A DNA stretch of 64,000 nucleotides, taken from Zoogloeaceae bacterium. GTDB lineage: Bacteria > Pseudomonadota > Gammaproteobacteria > Burkholderiales > Rhodocyclaceae. The notes below the pieces were generated by a model, which saw nothing but the letters and a program-made list of their open reading frames with translations, did no database searches and was not told the origin of the DNA. Shown here piece by piece: positions 46,674 to 56,369 of this stretch (positions are counted from its first letter, which is position 1; each line of letters begins with the position of its first letter). The translations under genes and the position numbers were made by a program. The stretch lies in contig JACKLZ010000004.1 in NCBI GenBank assembly GCA_024235675.1, positions 119,501-183,500 of the forward strand, given 5' to 3'.

Positions 46674-49211
46674 TCAGGCTGCCGGCGCCTCGGTGGCGAC
46701 GTCGGCCAGCGCCGCGCGGCGCCGTTTTTGCTGGCGAACCACCCAGCCGATCAGTGCCAGCGCGGGGAGGAACATCCACTCCTGCGCCGGGCGGTCGCTT
46801 GGCACTTCGACCGCATCAATACGGAAACCGCTCTGGATACCGAGTTTGGCGGCCTGACTGCCGAACTCGACGCGCGTGATGGTGAAGCCGGTGTCGCTGA
46901 TCACCGTGCCGACCCCGCTGTCGGTGAGGCGCCGGGTGGCGCTGGCGGCGGGGGCGCCGAGCGGCAAGAGCACACCGCGCTCGACCGCGTCGCCTTCGAT
47001 GGTGGTGCCGCTCAGGAAGACCCGCATTTGTGTGTTGGGCGGCGCATTGACGATGGCCGCTTCGGCCTCGGCGCCGGTGAGCTGCTCGTAGGGGGCGATG
47101 AGCGGGTCCATGAACATGGCGGGGTTGAACAGCATGAACACCGCCAGCAGCATCACCAGTCGTTCGCGACCGGTGCTCTTGATCAGCAGCCAGCCCTGAT
47201 TCACCGAGATAAACGCAAAGCCCGCCAAGGTGGCGCTGGCCAGCGTGATGAGGGTATGGCCGACGCCCTCCACCCCGATCAGCAGCAGCTGCGGGTTGAG
47301 CACGAACATGAAGGGCAGCAGCACCATGCGCATCGAATAGCGAAAGGCGATGTAACCCGTCTTGATCGGGTCGGCCAGCGCGATGCTCGCCGCCGCGTAG
47401 GAGGCCAGCCCCACCGGCGGGGTGATGTCGGCCATCAAACCAAAATAGAACACGAACAGGTGGGCGGCGATGAGCGGCACCAGCAGGCCGTTTTGCGCCC
47501 CCAGCGCGACGATGACCGGCGCCATCAGCGAGGACACCACGATGTAGTTGGCGGTGGTCGGCAGGCCCATGCCCAGCACCAGGCAGATCAGTGCGACCAG
47601 CACCAGCATGAGGATGATGTTGCCGCCCGACAGCGCAGTGACCAGATCGGTCATCACCAGGCCGATGCCGGTGAGCGTCACGGTGCCGACGATGATGCCG
47701 GCCGTGGCGGTGGCAATGGCCACGGTGACCATGTTGCGCGCGCCGGCGGCCATGCCGTCGACCAGATCCTGCGCACCGCGCCAGGCCGAGGCGCGAATGC
47801 CGCCGTCGCCACGAAACCACGCCAGAAACGGCCGCTGGGTGAGCACGATGAAGGCCAGGAACAAGGTGGCCCAGAAGGCGGCGCGGGTCGGCGAGAGCTG
47901 CTCAACCACCAGGTTCCAGACCAGCGCGCCGACGGGTAGAAAAAAGTAGAGCCCCGAGCGCACCGTCGGGCCGAAGGCAGGAAGGACGGTGATGGGTTGG
48001 TCGGCGGAGTCGTCGACGCTGGCAAAGGGCGCGCTCAGGCGCAGCAACACGAGGTAAGCCACCAGCAGCAAGCCGGCCATCACGGCAAAAGAAATTTGCG
48101 GAAAAGCGGCATGCACGATGCTGCCGATGATGGACACCGCTGCAATCACCCCGGCAATGCCAAAAAAGCCGAGCGAGAAATTGGCCAGCGAACGCTGCCA
48201 GCGCGGCGAATGCCGGCGGGGCAGGCCGCGCAGGTTGGCTTTTACTGCTTCGAGGTGGACGATGTACATCAACCCGAGATAGGACACCAGCGCCGAGATG
48301 AGCGCGTGCTTGAGCACCTGCACATAGGGCACGCCGACATACTCGACCATCAGAAAGGCAGCCGCGCCCATCACCGGCGGCATGACCTGACCATTGACCG
48401 AGGCGGCCACTTCGATGGCCGCAGCCTTTTCCGCCGGGTAACCAACGCGTTTGATGAGCGGGATGGTGAGCGGTCCGGTGGTCACCACATTGGTGATCGA
48501 CGAGCCGGAGATCAGCCCGGTCGCGGCCGAGGCCACCACCGCCGCCTTGGCCGGCCCGCCGCGCAAATGGCCGAGCAGCGCCACTGCGCTGCGAATGAAA
48601 TAGCTGCCGGCGCCCGCGGTTTCAAGCAGTGCGCCGAACAGCACAAACAAGAAGATGAAGCCGGCCGACACGCCCAGCGCGACGCCGAACACCCCCTCGG
48701 TGCCCAGCCACAAATGGCCCATGGTGTGGCTGAATGAGGCGCCCTTGTGCGCGATCAGGTCGGGCATCTGTTTGCCGAAAAAGATGTAAGTGAGCAGCGT
48801 CAACGCGAGCCCGACCATGGGCAGGCCGAGGACGCGGCGGGTGGCTTCGAGCAGCAGGGTGAGGCCGACCGCCGCGGTGGCCACTTCAATTGATGAGGGG
48901 TTGCCGACGTGTTCGCTGACGGACGCGTAGAACAGTGCGAGATAGCCCGCGCTCAGCGCCGCCAGTGTGGCGAGCACGATGTCGCTGCGGGGGATGTCCG
49001 GGCGACGTTCACGCCGCACCGCCGGGTAGGCGAGCAGCGCCAGGAAGACCGCAAAAGCCAGGTGCAGCGAACGGATGTGCGCTGCGTTAAGCACGCCCAC
49101 GCCCAGCCATTCGGGCAGGGGTGAGGCGACCCACAGCTGAAATATCGACCACGCCAGCCCGGTGAGCGCCAGCACGGTCGCCATACGCCCCTCGGGCACG
49201 CGCAGGCCCAT
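46674..49211 (-). CDS. TRAP transporter fused 4TM/12TM permease
   Basis: 845 aa with about eighteen membrane segments. Large-subunit signatures include SGSSITNVVTTGPLTIPLIK and GLPTTANYIVVSSLMAPVIV; GQVMPPVMGAAAFLMVEYVG is another. The N-terminal region corresponds to the small DctQ-like subunit and the C-terminal 200 residues carry a domain often seen in these fusions. Such permeases usually work with a TAXI-type receptor, but none is adjacent, so it is an orphan here. ATG 49211 is the first start in the frame; an ATG nine codons later has a GAGGGG site. Confidence 0.9.
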   Translation of the reverse strand: MGLRVPEGRMATVLALTGLAWSIFQLWVASPLPEWLGVGVLNAAHIRSLHLAFAVFLALLAYPAVRRERRPDIPRSDIVLATLAALSAGYLALFYASVSEHVGNPSSIEVATAAVGLTLLLEATRRVLGLPMVGLALTLLTYIFFGKQMPDLIAHKGASFSHTMGHLWLGTEGVFGVALGVSAGFIFLFVLFGALLETAGAGSYFIRSAVALLGHLRGGPAKAAVVASAATGLISGSSITNVVTTGPLTIPLIKRVGYPAEKAAAIEVAASVNGQVMPPVMGAAAFLMVEYVGVPYVQVLKHALISALVSYLGLMYIVHLEAVKANLRGLPRRHSPRWQRSLANFSLGFFGIAGVIAAVSIIGSIVHAAFPQISFAVMAGLLLVAYLVLLRLSAPFASVDDSADQPITVLPAFGPTVRSGLYFFLPVGALVWNLVVEQLSPTRAAFWATLFLAFIVLTQRPFLAWFRGDGGIRASAWRGAQDLVDGMAAGARNMVTVAIATATAGIIVGTVTLTGIGLVMTDLVTALSGGNIILMLVLVALICLVLGMGLPTTANYIVVSSLMAPVIVALGAQNGLLVPLIAAHLFVFYFGLMADITPPVGLASYAAASIALADPIKTGYIAFRYSMRMVLLPFMFVLNPQLLLIGVEGVGHTLITLASATLAGFAFISVNQGWLLIKSTGRERLVMLLAVFMLFNPAMFMDPLIAPYEQLTGAEAEAAIVNAPPNTQMRVFLSGTTIEGDAVERGVLLPLGAPAASATRRLTDSGVGTVISDTGFTITRVEFGSQAAKLGIQSGFRIDAVEVPSDRPAQEWMFLPALALIGWVVRQQKRRRAALADVATEAPAA

Positions 49212-49535
49212 GGCGATGTTGGCCGCGCGGAGGCGTGGCGAGACGGTGGCCGCTGTGGGGGTGTGCGCGTTCGCACCGCTCTTTTGCGTGGCTGTCTCCC
49301 TGAGTGGGGCGGTCTTTGCCGCGTGCCGGGTGTTGCCGGTCGGTCACACCCGTGTGCCGGCTCAGTATCTTTGGCTGGTCGGGGGCGGGTCAAGCGGGAA
49401 GTGTCAGAGCCTGTGGCGCCGATGCGGGGGCGTGCGCCCGGCTCGGGTGAGCGTCGCGTGCGATGTGTGTAAGTCCGGGGCGCTCAGACCGGTCTACCGT
49501 TCGAGGTGCATCTTGCACTGAACGGAGGTCGACGC
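49212..49535. other. Intergenic region of 324 bp
   Basis: No gene is supported. It is the divergent upstream region of the TRAP permease and the DUF302 gene. Short GC-rich inverted repeats are present, but I could not make them fit a riboswitch class. Confidence 0.5.
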
Positions 49536-50030
49536 ATGTTATTTGGAATGCTTGGTTTGTCGGGGGGCGGGCTATCGCGCGCCGGCCTGATCATGGCGCT
49601 GTGCCTGAGCGCACTGGCGACGAGTGCATCGGCTGCGCCACCGGCGGTGATTACCACGTCCAGCGGTCATGGTTTTGATGCATTGGTGACGCGGCTGGAG
49701 GCGGCGATCGGTCAGCACAACATGGGGCTGGTGGCGCAAGCCAGTGCCAGTCGGGGCGCCGCCTCGCGCGGGGTGAAGATCCTTGGCAACGCGGTGCTGA
49801 TGGTGTTCCGCAACGACTACGCCGTGCGCATGCTCGCCGCCAGTGTGCCGGCCGGCATCGAGGCGCCGCTGCGGCTGTATGTGACCGAACAGCCGGACGG
49901 CACGGCGCAGGTGCACTACGCGGCGCCGAGCGTAGTTTTTGCGCCCTACGGCAGTGCTGCGCTCGACGCCATGGCGCGTGAGCTCGACCCGATATTTGCA
50001 CAGATCGTGGCCGATGCCGTCGCGCCCTGA
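49536..50030 (+). CDS. DUF302-family exported protein
   Basis: 164 aa from the ATG at 49536, with a GGAGG site. A signal peptide ends near ATSASAAPP. The DUF302 core is shown by HGFDALVTRLEAAIGQHNMG then VKILGNAVLMVFRNDYAVRM and PLRLYVTEQPDGTAQVHYAA. The family is often near sulfur- or redox-related genes; it overlaps the start of a YeeE-type transporter gene by 17 bases. Function unknown. Confidence 0.8.
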   Translation: MLFGMLGLSGGGLSRAGLIMALCLSALATSASAAPPAVITTSSGHGFDALVTRLEAAIGQHNMGLVAQASASRGAASRGVKILGNAVLMVFRNDYAVRMLAASVPAGIEAPLRLYVTEQPDGTAQVHYAAPSVVFAPYGSAALDAMARELDPIFAQIVADAVAP

Positions 50031-51189
50031 TCACCGTCCTGGCGTGCAGTGGCCGGTGGCGCTGCTGGCCTTGGCCGGCGTGCTTGGCCTGATGCCGTTT
50101 CTGGCCGGGCGAATGATGGCGCTGCTGGGCATTGGTGTGCTCCTGGGCCTGACGCTGTTTCATGCGGCCTTCGGTTTTGCGTCAGCGTATCGGGTGGCGA
50201 TCTTGCGCCGCGATTCGGCCGGCGTGCGTGCCCAGTTGTGGATGGTCGCGCTGGCCACGGTGTTGTTCGCGCCCGCTTTGGCGAGTGGTTCGATGTTCGG
50301 CCAGGCGGTCGGCGGCGCAGTGGCGCCGGTGGGGTGGCAGGTGGCCGTCGGCGCCTTCATGTTCGGCATCGGCATGCAGTTGGGCGGCGGCTGTGGCTCG
50401 GGCACGCTGTACACCGCGGGCGGCGGCAATCCGCGCATGGGCGTGACCTTGCTGGCCTTCATTGCCGGCTCGTTCTGGGCCAGCCTGCACATGGGCTGGT
50501 GGCAGACGCTGCCGAGCGCGCCGGCCGTGTCGCTGGGCGACACGCTGGGCTGGCCACAGGCGGTGGTGCTGCAACTGGCGGTGCTCGGCGCTGTGGGGTG
50601 GTGGCTCAAGCGTCGGGACGCGATGCCGGTGGCGCAGGCGCGTGGCCATCGACTCTGGCGCGGGCCGTGGCCGCTGATGGCCGGTGCCGTGGCGCTGGCG
50701 GTGCTCAACCTCGCCACGCTCGGGCTGGCCGGCCATCCGTGGAGCATCACCTGGGCGTTTACCTTGTGGGGCGCAAAGGCGGCGAGTCTGGTCGGTTGGG
50801 ACGCGGCGAGCGCGCCCTTCTGGCAGGGCGGGTTTCAGGAGGCTGCGCTGGCCGGCAGCGTGCTGACCGACACCACCTCGGTGATGGATTTTGGTTTGCT
50901 CCTCGGCGCCATGCTGGCGGCCGCACTGGCCGGGCGCTACGCGGCCAATCGGCAGATCTCGCGGCGGGCGTTGATGGCCGCCATCGCGGGCGGGGTGTTG
51001 ATGGGCTACGGCGCGCGCATTGCCTTTGGCTGCAATATTGGCGCCTTTGTGTCGGGCGTGGCCTCGACCAGCCTGCATGGCTGGTTGTGGATTGTCTGCG
51101 CCATCCCGGGTACGGTGCTTGGCATCTGGCTGCGGCCGATGTTTGGTTTGGCGAATGAACGCGCCGTCGACACAGGAGGACGCGGATGA
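50014..51189 (+). CDS. YeeE/YedE-family sulfur (thiosulfate-type) transporter
   Basis: 391 aa with about ten membrane segments. The two conserved cysteine motifs of YeeE are present, GGGCGSGTLYTAGGG and FGCNIGAFVSG, arranged as an internal duplication. Characterised members import thiosulfate; other members take other sulfur compounds. The ATG at 50014 overlaps the DUF302 stop; its own stop overlaps the next ATG as ATGA. The three genes form a tight unit. Confidence 0.86.
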   Translation: MPSRPDHRPGVQWPVALLALAGVLGLMPFLAGRMMALLGIGVLLGLTLFHAAFGFASAYRVAILRRDSAGVRAQLWMVALATVLFAPALASGSMFGQAVGGAVAPVGWQVAVGAFMFGIGMQLGGGCGSGTLYTAGGGNPRMGVTLLAFIAGSFWASLHMGWWQTLPSAPAVSLGDTLGWPQAVVLQLAVLGAVGWWLKRRDAMPVAQARGHRLWRGPWPLMAGAVALAVLNLATLGLAGHPWSITWAFTLWGAKAASLVGWDAASAPFWQGGFQEAALAGSVLTDTTSVMDFGLLLGAMLAAALAGRYAANRQISRRALMAAIAGGVLMGYGARIAFGCNIGAFVSGVASTSLHGWLWIVCAIPGTVLGIWLRPMFGLANERAVDTGGRG

Positions 51190-51467
51190 TCGAGCACGAA
51201 GGCGATTGGTTGATGGTGGCGCGCTGCCTCGACCCGACCGAAGCGCACGTGCTGTGCGCCTGCCTGGAGGCCGCGGGCCTGACCGCGATGGTGGCCGATG
51301 GCAATCTGGTGCAGACCCATTCGCTGATCGCGGTGGTGGTGGGCGGTGCGCGGGTACTGGTGCCCGAGGCCCAGCTCGAACAGGCCAAAGCCGTGCTCGA
51401 AGCCTTTCACCGGGGGGACTATGCGCTCGATGACGATGCCGACGTAGGCGAGCGGCGGGACACGTAA
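51186..51467 (+). CDS. DUF2007-family putative signal-transducing protein
   Basis: 93 aa. LMVARCLDPTEAHVLCACLE and VLVPEAQLEQAKAVLEAF match the small DUF2007 domain, annotated as putative signal transduction or prokaryotic cytoplasmic interaction. The ATG overlaps the YeeE-type gene stop. No membrane segment. Function unknown. Confidence 0.78.
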   Translation: MIEHEGDWLMVARCLDPTEAHVLCACLEAAGLTAMVADGNLVQTHSLIAVVVGGARVLVPEAQLEQAKAVLEAFHRGDYALDDDADVGERRDT

Positions 51468-51570
51468 TTCAGTGTCAGCCGTAATGATTGGGGGCTGAGA
51501 GGCGTCTGCAGAGTATCGAGCGATTCGTGTGCGTACCGGATCGTTGATGCTCACTTCACAGGAGATCTTC

Positions 51571-52338
51571 ATGCCCAGCGAAAAAATCATCTTCCCCGGT
51601 GCCGACGGCCAGGATCTGGCCGCGCGGCTGGATACGCCGGACGGGCCGGTCCGTGCCTATGCCTTGTTCGCCCATTGCTTTACCTGCACCAAGGATATCT
51701 TTGCCGCCGCGCGCATCGCCGAAGGCCTGGCTGCGCAGGGCATTGCGGTGTTGCGTTTTGACTTTACCGGTCTGGGCGCCAGCGATGGCGAGTTCGCCAA
51801 CACCAATTTTTCGTCCAATGTGCAGGATCTGGTCGCCGCGGGCGCCTATATGCAGGCCAGGCTCGCCGCGCCGGCGATTGTGGTCGGCCACTCGCTGGGC
51901 GGCGCGGCCGTGCTGGCGGCGGCGGGGCACATTGCCGGCGTGAAGGCGGTGTGCACCATCGGCGCGCCGGCCGACCCGGCGCATGTGGCGCATTTGTTCG
52001 CGCACGCCCGTGAGCAGATCGAGCGCGATGGCGAAGCGGAAGTCACGCTGGCCGGGCGGCCGTTTCGCATCCGTAAGCAGTTCCTGGACGATATCGAAGC
52101 CACGCGCATGGAGGCGGCCGTGGCCGGGCTGCGCAAGGCCTTGCTGATTTTTCACGCGCCGCAGGATGCGACGGTGGACATTGAAAACGCCGCCCGCCTG
52201 TATGGCTGGGCCCGGCACCCCAAGAGCTTCGTCAGCCTCGATGGCGCCGACCATCTGCTGAGCCGTCGGGCCGACGCCATCTATGTGGCGGAGGTGATCG
52301 CCGCGTGGGCGCAGCGCTACTTGCCGGCGGGCGACTAA
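51571..52338 (+). CDS. Alpha/beta hydrolase
   Basis: 255 aa from the ATG at 51571, preceded by CAGGAGA. The nucleophile elbow is GHSLGGAA, the oxyanion region ALFAHCFTCTKDI, and DGADHLL near the end holds the catalytic aspartate/histidine region. Similar proteins are often fused to or paired with OsmC; no OsmC domain follows here. Substrate unknown. It converges with the MFS gene with one base between the stops. Confidence 0.82.
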   Translation: MPSEKIIFPGADGQDLAARLDTPDGPVRAYALFAHCFTCTKDIFAAARIAEGLAAQGIAVLRFDFTGLGASDGEFANTNFSSNVQDLVAAGAYMQARLAAPAIVVGHSLGGAAVLAAAGHIAGVKAVCTIGAPADPAHVAHLFAHAREQIERDGEAEVTLAGRPFRIRKQFLDDIEATRMEAAVAGLRKALLIFHAPQDATVDIENAARLYGWARHPKSFVSLDGADHLLSRRADAIYVAEVIAAWAQRYLPAGD

Positions 52339-52339
52339 G

Positions 52340-53536
52340 TCAGCCGGCGGGCAGCATCGACGCGGCCGCATCGCGGCGTTCGACGGCCTTGAGCATGACC
52401 AGCAAGAGGGTGCCGATCACCATCACCCCGGCGGCCAGATACAGCCCGCCGGCGTAACTGCCGAGGCGGGTGGCGATCCAGCCGGTGATGGCCGGCGCGA
52501 TGATCTGGGCCACGCCGTAGGAGAGTGTCATCTTGCCCATCATCTTCGCCGGGCGGGTGGGGTAGTAGCGTCCCGCCATGGTCAGTACCAGGCTCACCAT
52601 ACCGATGAAAGTGCCGCCAAACAGGATGGCGCCGGCCATGGCGGGCAGCAGTCCGTCGGCCAGTACCGGCAGCACGATGCCGACAATCTGCAGCACGGAG
52701 GCAATAATCAGCGCGTTGAGATCGCCGGTGCGCCGGGCGATCAGATCCCACAGCATGCAAGACGGCGCACCCGCGACACCGATGGTCAGGAACACCAGCC
52801 AGCCGCGCCCGGCGAGGCCGGGCAAGTGATCGATGATGGCGACAATGAAGGTCGCGCTGACCACATAGCCGACGCCGGCGCAAAAATAGGCGGCCATGAA
52901 CAGGCGCATGAAGGCCGGGCTGGGCGGCGCGTCGACCAGCTTCTGCCCGGTCTTGGTGACGGCGCTGCTGTCGGGCGGCGGCAGCCAGCGCAGGGCCGGC
53001 ACCAGCAGCACGCAACCGATGGCGGTGAACGCGAACCATTGCTCGCGCCAGTCAAAAAACGGGCTCATCAGCGCCACGGCAGCCGAGCAACCGGCGATGC
53101 CCAGGCCGATGCCGGCAAAGTGAATGCCCAGTTCGCTGCGGTGGTTGTGGCGGATCAGCCAGTTGAGGATCAGCCCGGTGCCCAGCAGCATGCCGGCCGC
53201 GCTCGACAGCCCGGCGATGAAGCGCGAGACGGCCCACACGGTGACATCGGTGGTCAACCCCATCATCACGGTGCTGAGAATCGCCACCACCAGACCGATC
53301 CGGTAGAGCCGATCCTTGAGCACCAGGTCGCTGATCAGCGAGGCGATCAGTGCGCCCGACAGATAGCCGGCGTAGTTGATGGCGGCCAGCCAACCGGCTT
53401 CGGCCACGCCCAGCCCGGCCTGCGCCTGCATGATCGGCAACAGCGGCGTATAGGAAAAACGTGCGACGCCCAGCACCAGTAGCAAGCTGAAGATACCGGC
53501 ACTCAGGACCTGGATTCGTTCGCGTTGATCGCTCAT
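52340..53536 (-). CDS. YbfB/YjiJ-family MFS transporter
   Basis: 398 aa with twelve membrane segments. The opening GVARFSYTPLLPIMQAQAGL is the hallmark of this family, followed by NYAGYLSGALIASLI. Substrates are unknown. It is divergent from a LysR regulator that probably controls it across a 102-base shared region. Confidence 0.88.
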   Translation of the reverse strand: MSDQRERIQVLSAGIFSLLLVLGVARFSYTPLLPIMQAQAGLGVAEAGWLAAINYAGYLSGALIASLISDLVLKDRLYRIGLVVAILSTVMMGLTTDVTVWAVSRFIAGLSSAAGMLLGTGLILNWLIRHNHRSELGIHFAGIGLGIAGCSAAVALMSPFFDWREQWFAFTAIGCVLLVPALRWLPPPDSSAVTKTGQKLVDAPPSPAFMRLFMAAYFCAGVGYVVSATFIVAIIDHLPGLAGRGWLVFLTIGVAGAPSCMLWDLIARRTGDLNALIIASVLQIVGIVLPVLADGLLPAMAGAILFGGTFIGMVSLVLTMAGRYYPTRPAKMMGKMTLSYGVAQIIAPAITGWIATRLGSYAGGLYLAAGVMVIGTLLLVMLKAVERRDAAASMLPAG

Positions 53537-53638
53537 TGGGGCGGATTTTTTCTGTTTGGTTGACGCAAGATAAACGGGCTAATGTATCAATACAAATGAT
53601 TTGTTAAGAACGGTTTGTTCACTATTGGAGGTATCAGG

Positions 53639-54490
53639 ATGGAGCTGGTGGCGCTGCGGACGTTTCAGACCGTGGTTGAGGAGGGCGGCGTGCTGGCGGC
53701 CTCGCGCAAGCTCAACACGGTGCAAAGCAATGTGACGGGCCGAATCCGGCGGCTTGAAGAGGAACTGGGCGTCGAGCTGTTTTTTCGCAAAGGCCGCGGT
53801 CTGGAGCTTGCACCGTCGGGGCGGGTGCTGCTGGCCTACGCCCGGCGCCTGTTGCAGCTCGAGCGGCAGACCGCGGCGGCGGTCCGGCAGATCGGTGAGA
53901 GCAGCGGCGAGCTGTGCATTGGCACCATGGAGACCTTTGCCGCGCTGCACCTGCCCGGCGCGCTGAAGGCGGTGCGCAGCAAGCACCCCCTGCTGGAGTT
54001 ACGCGTCAAGACGGACACCAGCGCCGCGCTGGCCGAAGCGGTGCTCGACCATAAACTCGATTGCGCGTTTGTGGCCGGCCCGGTGACCCACCCGGCGCTG
54101 CAGTTTGACGAACTGGTGGTCGAAGAGCTGGTGCAGGTGTCGGCGCCGGGGATCAGTCCGGTCACGCACCCGCTGATTTTTTTCCGCGAGGGCTGTGCCT
54201 ATCGGACCCGTGCGCTGACATGGCAGCGCGCGATTGGCCATGCGGTGTCTGATGCCATGGAGTTTGGCACGCTGGAAGGCATTCTCGGCTGTGTGTCGGT
54301 CGGCCTCGGCTGGACCTTGATGCCGCGCGCCGTGGTCGAGCAGTCGGGCCATGCCGATGCGCTGGTACTCGAAGCCTTGCCCGAGGAAGTGGGCAAGGTG
54401 CCAACCGGCATGATCTACCTGCGCGATGCCCCACCGATGGCGGCCTTGAAGACGCTCGCCGACGCCGTCATGACGGGCGCGGCGCGCTGA
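53639..54490 (+). CDS. LysR-family transcriptional regulator
   Basis: 283 aa from the ATG at 53639, with a GGAGG site. The N-terminal helix-turn-helix is GGVLAASRKLNTVQSNVTGR, and the effector domain follows (SGELCIGTMETFAALHLPGA). It is divergent from the MFS gene, its likely target. The frame opens eight codons earlier. The gene converges with fliR. Confidence 0.9.
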   Translation: MELVALRTFQTVVEEGGVLAASRKLNTVQSNVTGRIRRLEEELGVELFFRKGRGLELAPSGRVLLAYARRLLQLERQTAAAVRQIGESSGELCIGTMETFAALHLPGALKAVRSKHPLLELRVKTDTSAALAEAVLDHKLDCAFVAGPVTHPALQFDELVVEELVQVSAPGISPVTHPLIFFREGCAYRTRALTWQRAIGHAVSDAMEFGTLEGILGCVSVGLGWTLMPRAVVEQSGHADALVLEALPEEVGKVPTGMIYLRDAPPMAALKTLADAVMTGAAR

Positions 54491-54503
54491 GCGGGAGACC
54501 TTG

Positions 54504-55295
54504 TCAGGGCGAACCGCTCAGGGCCTGCACCACGACTGCGATGGCTTCGAAACCTTGCTCGTAGAAGTGCATCATCACCGGGCCGAAGGCGTCCAGCGAC
54601 AGCATCAGCACGACGAAGCCGGCCGACATGGTGATGGGAAAGCCGACCGCAAAGAGGTTGATCTGCGGTGCTGCGCGGGTGAGCACACCCATGGCGATGT
54701 TGGTGGTGAGCAGGGCCGCGACGAGCGGCAGCGCCAGCAGCAGGCCGGAGGCGAACAACATGGCGCCGGTGGCCGCGGCCTCGCGCCAGCCGATGGCGGC
54801 GAAGGGCTCGGGGCGAATCGGCAGCCAGTCAAAGCTGCGCACCACCACCTCGATCATCAGCAGATGACCGTTGAGGGCGAGGAAGATCAGCGAGGCGAGC
54901 AGGCCGAGAAACTCGGCGAGCACGCCGGTCTGGCCGCCGGACTGGGGATCGAAGAAGGTGGCGAAGGACAGGCCCATCTGCAGACCGATGAGCTCGCCGG
55001 CCACATCCACCGCGGCGAACACCAGGCGCATCACGAAGCCGATGACCACGCCGATCAGTATCTGCTGCACAAATACCGCCAGTCCGAGACCGGAGCCCGG
55101 GTCGATGGCCGGCAGTGACGGCAGCGCGGGCAGGATGACCATGGCGGTTGCGATGCCGACCGCCAGGCGGATGCGCACCGGAACGGCTCCGTTGCTGAAC
55201 AGCGGGGCGGCGGAGATCATGCCGAGAATGCGCGCGAGCGGGAGCATGAGCCCGGCGAGCCAGGCGTTGAGTTCGGCGCTGGTGACCTCGATCAT
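54504..55295 (-). CDS. fliR: Flagellar export gate protein FliR
   Basis: 263 aa from the ATG at 55295. Six membrane segments with GLSFATFFDPQSGGQTGVLA and the C-terminal NLFAVGFPITMSAGFVVLML match FliR. It forms the export gate with FliP and FliQ. Last gene of fliOPQR. The frame runs 28 codons further upstream into fliQ, which I rejected. Confidence 0.94.
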   Translation of the reverse strand: MIEVTSAELNAWLAGLMLPLARILGMISAAPLFSNGAVPVRIRLAVGIATAMVILPALPSLPAIDPGSGLGLAVFVQQILIGVVIGFVMRLVFAAVDVAGELIGLQMGLSFATFFDPQSGGQTGVLAEFLGLLASLIFLALNGHLLMIEVVVRSFDWLPIRPEPFAAIGWREAAATGAMLFASGLLLALPLVAALLTTNIAMGVLTRAAPQINLFAVGFPITMSAGFVVLMLSLDAFGPVMMHFYEQGFEAIAVVVQALSGSP

Positions 55296-55309
55296 GCGTG
55301 CGCGTGACC

Positions 55310-55579
55310 CTAGCCGATGACGGTGGGGATGGACTCGAACATGCGGATCATGAAGTCGGTCAGCAGGGTGATCATCCACGGGCCGGCGAGAATCAGCGTC
55401 ACAAAAATGGCGATGACCTTGGGCACGAAGGAGAGCGTCATCTCGTTGATTTGCGTGGCGGCCTGGAAGATGCTGACCAGCAAGCCGGTCACCAGCGCGG
55501 CGATGAACAGCGGCGCGGCGACGAGCAGGGTGACTTCGACCGCCTGACGGCCGATGTCGATGACGGTTGCCGGGGTCAT
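55310..55579 (-). CDS. fliQ: Flagellar export gate protein FliQ
   Basis: 89 aa with two membrane segments. TPATVIDIGRQAVEVTLLVA and the second VLILA-like segment following TQINEMTLSFVPKV are diagnostic of FliQ. It has a GGAG site 34 bases after the fliP stop and is followed by fliR 14 bases on. Confidence 0.95.
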   Translation of the reverse strand: MTPATVIDIGRQAVEVTLLVAAPLFIAALVTGLLVSIFQAATQINEMTLSFVPKVIAIFVTLILAGPWMITLLTDFMIRMFESIPTVIG

Positions 55580-55613
55580 GGGTGAGCTCCTGAAGTGTAG
55601 GGGGCGGCGGCGT

Positions 55614-56369
55614 TCACAGCACGAAACTCTGCACGAGGGAGCCGATCAACAGCGTCCAGCCGTCGACCAGCACAAACAGCATGATCTTGAAAGGCAACGA
55701 GACGATCACCGGCGACATCATCATCATGCCCATCGACATCAGCACCGAGGCGACCACCATGTCGATGATCAGGAAGGGGATGAAGACGATGAAGCCGATC
55801 TGGAACGCGGTTTTCAGCTCCGAGGTGACAAAGGCCGGCACCAGCACCTTCATTGGCAGCTCGGCTGCCGAATCGACTTTCGGAGTGTCGGCCATCTGCG
55901 AGAACAGGTTCAGGTCGGGCTCGCGTACCTGACGCAGCATGAATTCCTTGACCGGTTCGGCCGCGCGGTTGGCCGCCTCATCCAGCTCGATAGTGCCTTC
56001 GGTGAGCGGCAGGTAGGACTCGGTGTACACCTTGTCGATCACCGGCGACATGATGAAAAAGCTCAGGAACAGCGCCAGGCCGACCAGGATCTGGTTGGGC
56101 GGTGAGGTCTGCGTGCCCAGTGCGTGGCGCAGTAGCGAGAAGACAATGATGATCCGCGTGAAGCTGGTCATCATCAGCACGACTGCCGGTACAAAGGTGA
56201 GCGAGGTGAGCAGCACCAGCGTCTGCACGCTGAGACTGTAGGTAGTGCCACCGTTGGCCATGGGGACGCCGGTGATGGCGGGCACGGCCTGGGCGAGGGC
56301 CAGCTCGGGGAGGACCGCGAGTGCCAGGGTGAGCAGGGCGAGGCTGGTGCGAGCGATGTGGCGCATCAT
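55614..56369 (-). CDS. fliP: Flagellar export gate protein FliP
   Basis: 251 aa. A cleavable signal ([18 protein letters not shown]) precedes the FliP core with [20 protein letters not shown] and, near the end, [20 protein letters not shown]. It nucleates the export gate. Its start overlaps the fliO stop. Confidence 0.95.
   Translation of the reverse strand: MMRHIARTSLALLTLALAVLPELALAQAVPAITGVPMANGGTTYSLSVQTLVLLTSLTFVPAVVLMMTSFTRIIIVFSLLRHALGTQTSPPNQILVGLALFLSFFIMSPVIDKVYTESYLPLTEGTIELDEAANRAAEPVKEFMLRQVREPDLNLFSQMADTPKVDSAAELPMKVLVPAFVTSELKTAFQIGFIVFIPFLIIDMVVASVLMSMGMMMMSPVIVSLPFKIMLFVLVDGWTLLIGSLVQSFVL

Noticed and set aside
49380..49535. Possible cobalamin riboswitch before the DUF302 gene (AAGTCCGG and AGACCGG segments).
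   Set aside because: The invariant core CCCGCAACTGT and GGTG-AA-TCC segments are absent and the downstream genes are not B12-related.
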